Shown: positions 20,912 through 32,900 of the stretch, piece after piece
How positions within the stretch are numbered: position 1 is the stretch's first letter
How the letters are laid out: every line of letters starts with the position of its first letter
NCBI GenBank assembly: GCA_013339765.2
Contig: CM023450.1
Span: 101,310,244 to 101,374,243, forward strand
Length of the DNA: 64,000 nt
Direction of reading: 5' to 3'
DNA from: Haemaphysalis longicornis
Taxonomy: Eukaryota; Arthropoda; Arachnida; Ixodida; Ixodidae
Program-made: the position numbers and the translations under genes
Notes under the pieces: model-generated
What the model was told of the DNA's origin: nothing
Databases searched by the model: none
The model's input: the letters and a program-made list of their open reading frames with translations, nothing else

Positions 20912-20975
20912 ATGGCGTCTTCGTCTGCCAGTTCAAACATCGGCCCTCTCATAGAAAACTTCTGCGCTGTCACAG
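20912..20975 (+). CDS. UBXN7: UBXN7 exon 1
   Basis: Serine-rich start followed by PLIENFCAVT, the first helix of the UBA-like domain. The donor is CACAG|GTACTG, phase 1. It was found by extending the UBA motif upstream across the intron. Confidence 0.88.
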
Positions 20976-23900
20976 GTACTGCGTCTTTCGATTTGAGTCG
21001 TTGATATTTTATAGTGACATTACCGCGTGTGCTTCTATCTGTCACGAAAAATTTCTTTTGAAGCGGGCGAGGTATTCGCGGGTCGTTGCTTTTCGGCTGC
21101 TTTGTCCCGTGACATTTACCCCAGCGCTGTGGACGAGTCCGGGCCAGCTGTTGTGCGGAATTTTATTCGCCTCCGTGTCTTGATATTGCCTATTCGAGAT
21201 CGGACGACGTGTATTTGGAAGTTCTCGGCCTGTGCTCTAATCTGTCTCGTGTTTTCTTCAATTTCAGTCGATGTGAACAGCTCTCGGAAATGTGTCGAAA
21301 CGTGCGAGGTCGGCGGTAAATTGTGTATTAACCGGCAGCTCTGAAAGCTTTAGCTTGTTCCATTCCATGCGATCGGTTTGTGCTACTGGCCGACATGTTT
21401 CGTAGCATCCGTGCGAAAAGAAAATAAAATAAAGCTGCTTATGCAAAACGGGTTAAGTGCGCTAAAAGACGGGACACGGGAAACGCAAGACAACAGTGCG
21501 ATTGCTCATAGCCGCCAGCCGATTTGCCGCACCTAGTCATTATATCGTTACGATTTTGTCGCATGCAGGGGCGGACGAAAATGTGGCCAAGCAGATGCTC
21601 GAGGCCTGCAACGGCAACTTGGAGATGGCCATCAACATGCACGTCGACTCGGACTGGACACAACCCTCGAATTCGCACGCTAGCGAACCCGCTCTGGCGT
21701 CGAGTTCGGACATGCCTCCAGGTCCCGTAGCCATATCAGAGTAAGCGACAGCGTTTTGTGTTCCTTGACACACTGTTACTGGTTGACTTCCCCTCGATAA
21801 TATCGTTCTCACGACACTCGCAAAACTGCCACCTTCTTACGGGGGCTCAGGAAACGTCAGCTCTCTTGGTAGGTTGCGAATGATGAAAACGTATTAGTAC
21901 TTACAGCATTTGACAGTACTGGAAGGTTCTGGAAACGTACTGCACATTCTGTGTGTGCCTCTTCATGATGCATCGTGTGTGTTTTTTGATTCCAGGGCAG
22001 CCTTGTCATTGGTGTAGCTACGTGGTTATCGCTGTCCCCTTTGGTGGCATTTCGCCCTGCTGTAGAAGGGAATATTGATTGCTCTTTGGGAAGCGGGGTG
22101 GGGGAACGTAACAGGCTCTAGTTTAAAAAGATTCCGCCTGGATTCAATTGCTATGTTGTGAAGGTTTGCGTTGAGTGATTGAGCATGCATTTGTTTGACA
22201 ACTAGAATGTTTTAGTGGAGCATGTACAAGTACACTTGGCGTAGCTACGTAGTTATTGCTGTCCCCTTTGGTGGTGTTTTAGTGGAGCATGTACAAGTAC
22301 ACTTGGCGTAGCTACATGGTTATCGCTGTGCCCTTTGGAGGCATTTCGCCCTGCTGTAGAAAGGAATATTGATTGCTGCTCTTGTTTAAAAAGATTCCAC
22401 CTGGATTCAATTGCTGTGTTGTGGAGGTTTGCGTTGAGTGATTGTGCATGTATTTGTTTAAGAACTGGAATGTTTAAGTGGAGCATGTTTTGCATTTGTA
22501 CAAGTCAGAGCTAGCCTTTCACTAATCTTGCCGGTTGCTTGTTTTTTTCTTCTCCTAGGGACGATGTCAGACCTCCCATTCCCCCTGTGAGGGAAGTTTT
22601 GGTTGAGAATCCCTTCCCCTATGGTAAGCATGTTTGGGTGTCTGAGGCATTTGCTCCATGTAACAGGGCAACTTAATAATAAAACATCTATGGCATCAGC
22701 AAATCAGATATCTCTGTATGTATATGCTGAACTGGTGCTTTCTCAACTGGTGGGTACACTGTTTTGAAGCTCGTGATATCAGGCCCTACGTTCGACTGTT
22801 CAACACGTCAACTTGCGTGCTGGAAAAAAGAAAGTTGAAGGAGAAAGAAAGAGATGTATGCCAAAAATTGTGTCAAACCTTTTCTGGTCAGATAAAATTC
22901 CAACCGAAGCATCGCAATTCCTCTAAATTGTTCTTTATTTTTTCTGCTATGTTTGTGAGAACGGCAACGTATAATATGCTAGCAAGTTGTGCTCAAAATT
23001 TTCTAGGCTAATGCAGTGTGCTTTTACAATTTTAACACCACCAAAGGTCTGAAGTTTCCCTGAGTCATTCTTTTTTGTCTATTGACTAAGATGAAAAAAA
23101 AAAAAAAGAATTCAGATAACGTTTTAAATGAGCTGTTTTTTTTTTTGGTAACCTTGCATATGTAGTGCCTTCTTCCAATGGAGTATCTCAGATAATTTGA
23201 AGGGCTTTTTAATGTAAATAAGGAAACTGTAGTTCAGAAACACTTTTAGTGCATGCGAGAAGAAATAGGTAAGGCTGAAAAAGGAGGTTTCTTAATGGGA
23301 AGCTGTAGTGTTCTCACTGATGGCGTCTGTAACGCAAAAACGCTGAAGTTAAAGGGAAAAACGCTTTCCCTGGCCAGAATTACCTCGCGTTATGAAGCCG
23401 GCATCCATCCAGTTGCTTCATTTTGACATGGTTGAAGCTGTTTGGAAAACTTAGACGACAACCAAAGAATCCATCACGAGAAAGCTTCGCGTTCAACCAT
23501 CGTCTTCATTTGACGGAGGGGTGCATGATTTTATTTTAATGAATCGTCACGATCTCGGAAATAACATTTAAAAACTTTGTTGCTGCTAGTTCTCGTCATA
23601 TAGCAAGTCTGAGTGCTTGGATGTCACCTACTATGCACTTAGTACTGATTCTTGGTTGAAAAAAAAATAGAGCGCGACTTAGACAACGTCAGTAAAGAAG
23701 GATGACGGGACAAGCTTTGTCGTCGTGGTTGTCTAAGTCGCGCTCTATTTTTTTCATTCATAATGCACCAACTGATTCTCGGCTTCTGGCATAATGCTAT
23801 CAGTGCATTATGTCTAGTTATGAAAAAGGGCTGAAACAGAAAGCGACTTTTTTCTTTTACTACTTGCATCTACCAGCTCTTCATAATTATGTGTCATGTT

Positions 23901-26900
23901 GTGTGTAGGGTATCATGCTCCAAGACGGCCAACATATAGCGTTTTCGACCGCTTTCGGGACTTCCAAGCCGAAGCAAGTGAGTGCCTGAAAAATTTTTCT
24001 TCTTTCCCTGCTCAATGCGTGTGGTAACCTGTTGAAAAGCCAACGATCGTTTGTCATCTATTGGGGTATATTGAAGGGTGGTGCCATGTTGGGGCACTTT
24101 TATGCAAATTGCTTCGTTCGAGGCTATTTTTCACAGATCGCACAGGCACAAATGCAGTGGGTATCAACCAGCCAACATACAAAAAAGGTTCAGCTGACTT
24201 TTGGGAGGGACTTCTTGTGGCCAAGCGTTTTTGATGCTTTGGCTGCTGAGTTTGCTAATGAGAACGGTTAACTAACTGCAAGAACTGTTTGGTGGAAGCA
24301 TGCCAACCACTTTCAGTGGCTGACCGGTTTTTCAAACTCTAGAACATTATGCTTGTTGGATATTCCCGATTTCCATAAAGTGCTGGGACTTGCCCGGTGT
24401 CCATTTTTGATAGTGAGACGTGCATTTGAATAAGACGCTTTTGCAGAACTTGATTGCGATCTGCATTTAGCCTCTTGGCCCATCCTTCTTGGGGTGTGTG
24501 GCATTGGAGTGTTCTGATCACAAACAACACTGATGTTTTTTTACAGTTAAAAGTTGTCACAGAACTTTCCTTTTGCATACTACATCCAGCCCCATGTCAT
24601 CCTTTGTGGAGGTCGCCTTCCTGCATGGTCACATACTTGAAGTGAAGTACAGTGTAGACTGCTTATAACGTATGTCGTGGAAGCTGCGAAAATCCGCACC
24701 ATAAGCGGTACCGCACTACAAACAGAAACATGCGCGAATCCAACCTACATCACAGCCTACATTTCAAACATTCTTTGTTTATCATCACTCAAACGAAGGC
24801 CTCTTAAAAACAGAAGCGCGGTCTTCATTTTATTTTTTTTCCCCGTATCAGCCACTGCTGTAGGGTCTTACAAGTTGCTGCATGGTCTCACAAACCGCAA
24901 GCGCAAGCGGGATTTTTTTTAATATTTTTTTTCACCCCTCCTTGCATTCACGATGCCGAAGGCAGTTGTTTATCAGCAACCTCCAGTAGTGCAGGCTCGC
25001 TATCTCCAATGTTTTTGAAGAGTGAAAGGGCGGCTCCGCTCGCTATCTTCTGAGGTGCGTCAAGCAAGGGCAGTTATGGTTATCACGTAAGTGCAAACTG
25101 GAACACACGAATGAAAGGGCACCTTTCTTTTTCTATGTCGAGGTTAAAGGAGAGCTGGGAGTGTGCGCTGTCAGATGGCTGATTCCGTTTCTTTTCTTCT
25201 TTTTTCCCTCGACCTCTCACACCAGCGACGATTGGTGGAGAGGGCACGGATGGCCCGCATAGTCCAAGGCATCCCGGACTAAGGAAGCCTCTCACCGGGC
25301 GAGGTGCCCTAACATCAGCACCTTGACTCAAATAAAGTTTATTCATCATCATCATCTCGACCCTAAAACGATGCTTCAGCTGCGCCAGTCGATCAACGGA
25401 CCCACCAAAAAACCGCACTTAGGCAACCGCGTTTTGAGCGGTATGCATATGCATTGAGTTCTATGGAAGGCAAACCGGTGGTCACAAAAACCCGCTTTAT
25501 TTCCGGTCCTGCACTATAAGTAGTTACATCATAAACAGTCTATGCTGTATCTTTTACAGGGAGTTATTGGATAGGACAGCGCATGGCATGTAACTGTGGT
25601 AGCTTCACGTTGGTAGCTGTTGCAATTATGAAAAAACAACACTTGTTCCTTGTTTTCATTTGTTCCTGCAGGATTACAGGAAGAAAAATTGCTGCACGGT
25701 GACACAGACAGCCCGTCGTACAAGAAAAGAAAGACTCTGGAAGACCTGTTCAGGCCTCCTCTGGACCTTATGCACAGGGGTTCTTTTGAGTCGGTGAGTT
25801 TATCTGTTGGGTTATGAGTATGATAAAAAAAAAATGCTTGCAGTGATGTGATGCTTTAAAGAAAGCTTGAAGACTTTTTTTTGAACTGGCGTACTCCGTG
25901 CCTCGTTTCGTCTGTTTTAGGAATGAATACGCCCGAAATGAGAGATTTGAATGGGTGATAGAAAGCTGGGGTCAAACTTGGGTTTTTGATTGATAGGTCT
26001 GTGGAAATGTGCAGGAGGAGCTTTGTTGTTCTAGGGTATTATTATTATTACTATTGATATTGCCATGCCCGATGGAAGTCGAGTCGAGGATGCTGGTGGG
26101 GTAACAGGCCTGGGAAGAGTCTGGATCACTCTCATCAGGGACAGTGCTCTGAGTTTTGTCTGTGCCTGTTTTAAAGCGCCAACTCCGAGTTGATTGGCTC
26201 AGGGTAGACGATAAAGACAAGCAAAGGGAAATGGGGGTAAAAGGCTTGCAACCGGAGCAATTCTGCCGCAGGAAACGGTAGCGGGAAAGAGAGGCAATGC
26301 CAGTCCTAAGGCATGCGCTTAAAGGCACCATGAAGGGAACATACATCCTTCTTGTATTTTAAAAAGAACTAGTCGGGTAACTCCCTGAACTCCATTGCAT
26401 TCCCTAAAAAGGTTGTTTTTGCACGCCCAAAAAAGGCATATATTGACATGCTTTTAAAATTCCCACTACATGTCACCAGCAGTGATGGAATTGGGGAGTT
26501 TAGGTAAACAGAGCAATCAATGTGTCAACTCCATGCTAGCATTCAAGCAACCTGATCGATCAAACAGGACCGGAGGCGGCATAACTGCAATCACTCATTC
26601 ATAGCTTGTTGGCGGCAGGTAATTGTTCAAACTAGTCTGTGTTGCCACAGGGGCAGTTAGAGAAGGTAGCTTGTGAGCTGCGTTTTTTTTTTTTTTTTTC
26701 ATATGTATTTCTTGTTTTCAAAATTTTCATTTAACTCTCGCGATTGTTATTCCTATGTGGCAGTCGTTTGAATGAACCAAGCTTGTATTTTGTCTTTGTG
26801 GTTCCTTTAAAGCGTTTCGCATCAGTGGTCTTGCGCGGAGCAGGTTATCGAGGAGAAAGTTGAAGAATCCATAGCGAAATAAACTTGCCGCTATGGCACT

Positions 26901-29900
26901 GTTTTCTTGCCAACTTGGCAAGTTTTCTGTCCTGGTGCAACGGCTGGAAGTCATCTACTGACGTTTCCACATTTGTCACCAAGTTACAGTGCCGTAGAGC
27001 TGCTCTGTGTGTGATAGATAAGCCTGCTGTGTATATCACTGGAGGTTGGGCTTTCTGTGCTGACTGAAATTGCAACCGGTGTTGCCATTTAGGAGGAGGA
27101 GTACTGTACCGCAAAGCTTCTGTGGCACTGCAGGCGCGGGAGGTTGGCCGGACGAAGAACCGCTGGCTCATGGTGAACGTGCAGAACGTGCAGGAGTTTG
27201 CCTGCCAGGTGCTCAATCGTGATGTCTGGAGCCACTCCACCATCAAGAGCATCGTGGCCGAGCACTTTGTCTTCTGGCAGGTAGTACTGGGCCACTGGTG
27301 GAGGAAGCGTCTCTGTCTTTCTTCTTCTTTTTTTTTTTTTTTTCTGTGCTAGATTTCTGTAGGGGTAACCAACCTCTGCAGTTGTGTGGGTTGGTGGCTC
27401 TCTAGGTCCTTGCCTGTCACAGGTGGGGGCAAGAGAGCATTGGCAGAAGCACATCCTACACCCTTATACCTTGCTCTACCGTCTCCCGTCAGTGGGTTCC
27501 TCACAAGGGACACTCCACTATCCTAAATTGAAGTGTGCCAGGGAGAACAAGTGGGCCATCTTATTAACCCTTTCACTGTTGGGTGTTTCTGGCCGTGACG
27601 CACCCCCAGTGTCGGCTTGGTTTTTGGAATACCGGGGAAGGAGCATAGTGATTTATTTGACCATGGTAGTGTCTGGAACGTAACGCTCCGAAAGGAAAGA
27701 GCGTGGGTGAGAAATCGCCTTTCTTCCAGATATTTTCAGTTTGCCGTGCACGATTACGGGACGAAAACCCCACCGTTTCATCAGAATCTGACGCTGTGGA
27801 ACTTGCACCCCTTCCTAGGATGAGAAACTCTCAGAATGCGAATCCGAGCTCGGCTTGTAATCAGATCGGAATCCGAAGAACCATTGCTCCTGTCCGCAGT
27901 CGAAGGCCCCACCCGGTCAGCCATTCGAAATAACTGCGCATGGAGGGAGCATTTTCAGAAGCCTGCACAATGCACAGAAATGATGCGTTGGGAAATCAGG
28001 ATGGCAGATAGAGATAAAAAGTGGATACAACGTTGATACAACAACCTCGTTTGCTGCTGACAGTGGCAAGTGAGGGCGCGGCGTGCAAGCGAAAACCCCA
28101 ATTGAGTCATGTTTCGGTTTATGGAGAGGCAACGGCGTGCTGGGCTAACCTGACACACCGCAGCAGATGCGGGAACAGAATAATAACTAAAAAAACCCAT
28201 AGAAACCCGTTGCGGGTGGCACAACAACCCTTGCACCCATAATCGCACGCATGCCGCATGGTCTCTCATCTCGACAGAATACAGCGCTCGGGGTGACTCC
28301 CTTCCGCCCAGCAACGAAGGGCACGGTCACTTCAATATACTGGTGTTGAGAGCTAGCGAGTGAAAATATGCGCTACTAGAAAGATTCGACAGATGGCGCA
28401 AACAATCCAGGCATGCCAACTTTGCGCTATGGCGCGACTAATTGAACGCACAATGGAGAAGTATTGGTACGTCAGTGAAACTGCGGAGGGGAAATGCGAG
28501 AGCATACCGGTATGTCAGTGACAGTGAAAGGGCTAACAGAGTGGCTGCCACTGGACCACAAGTGAAATGAGGGCAGACCAAGGACTGGGTGTACGGGTGA
28601 ACTACGAAAACTTGGGGCGAAGAATGGGCTCTGCGAGGTGATGATAGATGTGACTGGAAATCTTTTAGGGGGGGGGTCTTCGTCCTGCTGTGGACACAAC
28701 CGGACACAATGATGATTTGTCATCAGTGCTTTACATCTGCTGCTGTCATTGTTGCAGGTCTACCAAGACAGTGAGGAGGGACAGAGGTACGTGCTCTTCT
28801 ACAAGGTTGTTGATTACCCCTACGTGGCTATCCTGGACCCCAGAACTGGTGAGCAGTATTTTTATTTTTATTTTTCGTCACCTCTCCCAACTGCCGAGTA
28901 GCCTGCTAAAGGACGTTTCAGAATTCGATTGTATGCTACACAACTTGCAGTTGGCAGAGAGGCAGGCAACTGCTGGGCAGTCATAGAGATCTCCGTGAGG
29001 GGCTGTACAGTTACAAAGACACAAACTGCAGTATGTGAACACATTTGACAGAACTCCTCTGTCTGGTTGGGTTAAACTTGAGGAAGAGGCAAATACACCA
29101 ACCAAGGGCGTTAATTCAAAGCAGTCCCAACGCTTCGTAGCCTACTCGGCTCCTTCATGAGGGGTGACTGTGTAAGACCAGAAGCAGCAGTTACGTAAGG
29201 TGTCTTTCGCTTTTTCTTTTTACTGGCATCTTGCCCTTGCGTGTTAGAGGCCATCATGGGCGTAGATGGTGGGAAGAGCTCTGAGGGATCTTTGGTGCTT
29301 GAAGGCACTCAAATTTAAAACTAAATCTAAATTTGCATGCTGTTGCCTTGTAGGCCAGTGTGTAATTGCTAGGCGCCATGCTTTGCGGTCCAGTGTGATG
29401 TAGCCTGTCACACAAATGTGCCGGCCGGTAATTTGCTAGTGGGGCTGGCAAACATGGCACACGCTTGCGGGAGACACTCTCCTAGTATCTTTATGTACGT
29501 TTGTGTTCTTTAAAAACCAGTGAAAAATTGCCTAATACGACTCTTCCAAGTGTTTTTATTTGTAGTCATGTGTATCTGGCTTCATGCATGGATATCTTTT
29601 CAATCATGCGAGTGCTAACCGGTTTTCCTATTCCAGCACTCCTTGGTGCGTGCAGTCTTTTTTCTTTACCGCTCTTCCTTCCTTACAAACATGCTGTTTT
29701 TCTATTGAGTAGTACCTTGTCGATGCGTTCCTGGTTGTTGACACGCACATTTATTGCTTGACATGGTTGTCTGAAATGCCAGCTCCTTTTATCTATGGGG
29801 GCACATATTCGAACGGGACGCTGAATCAGAGGACTCGCATTTCTTGTTAGATGGACACCAAGCTGTCATTACATCACTTTTTGTTGCACAAAGTTGGTGG

Positions 29901-32900
29901 CAACAACAGTTTCATTAACGCCCTTGAAGGGACAGACAACCGATTTTTGTGGCGTGCACGTCGTCTAACTCATATGAAAGCCAGCGTTTTATATACTGGG
30001 GTAACCACGAGGAATTTTTGAATAAACAGGCGAAAATAATTTTAATTTTGCACTAACATTTCTGAAGTCTGGAAAGTGGCAACACGTAGTGTCTAAACGG
30101 GACACTAGGTACGTTGCGTGTCCCAAAAACTCCGTCAATGGCAACGCGTGATTCAGAAACCGCATGAACGAATAGGAAAGTTTTCACATTAATGATGTTT
30201 TAGCCTGGGGACAAGTTTTTAAATGTCTCCTTAAACCTAGCGTGCAGTTAAGAGTGCGTTGCCGCACAGTTCACTGTCATGGTTGCCAGCATTCTTTTTC
30301 GAGGGACACATAGGGCTGGTAGATCTAAAAATTTCAAATTCAGAAGTTCAAAGGCGCTATCAGCCAAGCCGTTTCGGGTTAGCTCTTTCGTTACCACGGG
30401 AAATTGACCAATTTTGAAGGGTCTAACAAAACATTTTTTTTGTGCTTACATATTGATTAGGCACGCATTGCAGTGGCATAAAATGCAGATTATTCCACGG
30501 GCTTTCCAACGACACCAGTTTTAATAATGTTTTCCTAAATAATGACTGGGAAAAAAATTATCGAGCTCGAAATTTTTGCCCACGCGTCGAAAAAAATAAG
30601 AAAAAAGTAAGTTGTGTATAATAAACAACTAGTAGTAGAAAAAATTTAGAATACACATTTTGTAGGTAGACATTTCGAAAACCCGTCCTAGAAAAAGAAT
30701 TGAGTTGCGCAGTACAATTTGTCAGATATAAAAGAAATGTTAGCCGCGTTGGTGCCCGTGCCATGTGGTGAATCCCAACCACTATTTCAAATTTTGCTAT
30801 TTTGGGTGGTTCTCTAGAAGAAATCTGGTGGTTTGGCATTATTAAAGGCCCAAATTAGCCTCCACGTGATGTAAAAACACCTTGTCAATGATTATGACCG
30901 GCACAATATTGACGGCAAGCAAGCGATGTGAAAAAATCCGCTTGGAGTTGAGAACCAAACTCTTTGATGGATGCTTGTTGACGTTCTGATGATCATTTAT
31001 CAGTCAGAACTTTCATTTGCGGTTTATTATCATGTTCTGACTCACTATGGTAACCCTGCTTGCAGGAATAAGGTACGATGCGCTAGAATCATGCCCAGCA
31101 AGCTTTCACCAAGCCGCCGTCGGGCTGTGAAGCGAGTTCAGCACTACTAGCCTACTACATTGCAGCGCCACCTAACAATTTTGAAAAGAAACAAATACAA
31201 GGCTGTTGGAGACTTCGTCAGAAAGACAGTACTACTAAAAAGCGACACTAGACCTCCGGAAATACCCTCGTATGAAACCGAAACTGGCCAGTGAACACCT
31301 GGCGGTGTTCAAGGCCAATTGGAAGCGTTCTCCTCGTCTGAACTGATACCCGACAACTTGGTGTTATCGTTTGACTTTCAGCGGAAGCTCTTATCGCAGA
31401 AGCAAGGCGTAGATAAAGTGGAAGCGCGAGCGGCATGCATGTTATGAGGAGCAGTAGCGGGCAACGGAGGCGCCATGGCAAATGAGCTTGTAGTTGGGTA
31501 ACTGCGTAGTAGCGCCAAATATGAATTTCGCACTGCAAAAACGAAACCGAAACTGCTGGAAACTGGTTCAAAAAGGCAGGCACACTTGCTAGACATGCGG
31601 GGGACCACCAGAAATAAGCTTTGGGAGAATAAAGCTGCCGTTTGTCCGAACCAAAGATCATTAGTGAATAGCTGGCGCCATTTTCAAGTAATTATCACCT
31701 CTCAACGCCGTCGGATTACAAAGATGACCTCATTATTTGGTATTTGACTTGCCAGGAGCCTTTTGACAAAAAAATACCGTGGTAATGCAGCCTAACCACG
31801 ATCTGCATCCTTTTTTCTCAAGTGCAGCAGCCACGCCCCCTTCCTCAAAAAACACACGCACCTCAGCTCGCAAAAAACGCCGTCAAAAGTCTCAATGTTG
31901 CGGGAGCGGGAAAATTTAAACTGATTCTAAAAGGGCAGTGCCTAGACTAACCACTGGCTGCAATAGGTGTATGAGAAACGACTACAACATGTTGAAATAG
32001 TCATTATAAATAATCGACCACCAGTAATCGATTTGAATAGGCGTGGTAACGAAAGAGTTAAGGGGTTTTAAGTGATGCCCTTTCATTTGGGATAAAGAAA
32101 ATATACTCGACAAAAATCGCTTGTTTAAAACACGCTGGAAATTCAGGAATGCTGTGGTGTTCTTTGATAAGTGTACACTATGATGTTCACATTAAGCTTT
32201 ATGCTTTGACACCCAAGATGCCCCCCTCTAATTTCCCCCTCTCTGTCTTTAGGTGAAAAGGTGCTTTCGTGGAATCAAGTGGATGCTGTCAAGTTTTGTG
32301 ATGCAGGTAACTTTGAACGACAACGCTTGGCTCGCGCATTTCAATAAGCATGGGGCGACATCGCGTCTCCGCATGCCTAGCGCAAGCTGATGCTCAGTGG
32401 GTGTTGTGATTGAAGCCCCCTTCCTTTCCTCTCTTGTTTGAGCTGCCGCTTCCCCTTTTAAGTTGTCTTTCTTGCTGTTTGTAGTAGAGACGGTTTGATT
32501 GCCTTGGTGCAAACTTGCCTTGCTTAGTTGCAAGCTGCTACAACATTTCTGGAGACTCCTCTTTCAAGCAGGCTTTCGCACGTGTTTAAAGAAATGCGGG
32601 GAGAGCGATTCTTGCTCATAAAAACCGCCAGAAACACTCCGTCTTTTCAGAGTTCTGTGCAAGGGTCCTTTTTTCTTCTCATCTTTTCTTTTTTACGCCT
32701 TGCCCGTAGTTCAGTTGGGGTACGCCACAGTATCGCAGTCCTCACAGCCTTCAGCTTCTCTTGAGTGCATACTATTACTCTGGTGCTGGGGCGTGTCGCA
32801 ACTGGCCGTGTTTCATCGCCACTTTCTCCTCGCAGTGACGGAGTTCCTGGCGGAGCATCCTACGCCCGATGGCTCTGCTGTCAATCCCCCGACGAAGAGG

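Noticed and set aside
27093..27133. Extra coding at the start of UBXN7 exon 6
   Set aside because: The frame would be shifted relative to exon 5, and family length does not need the extra residues.
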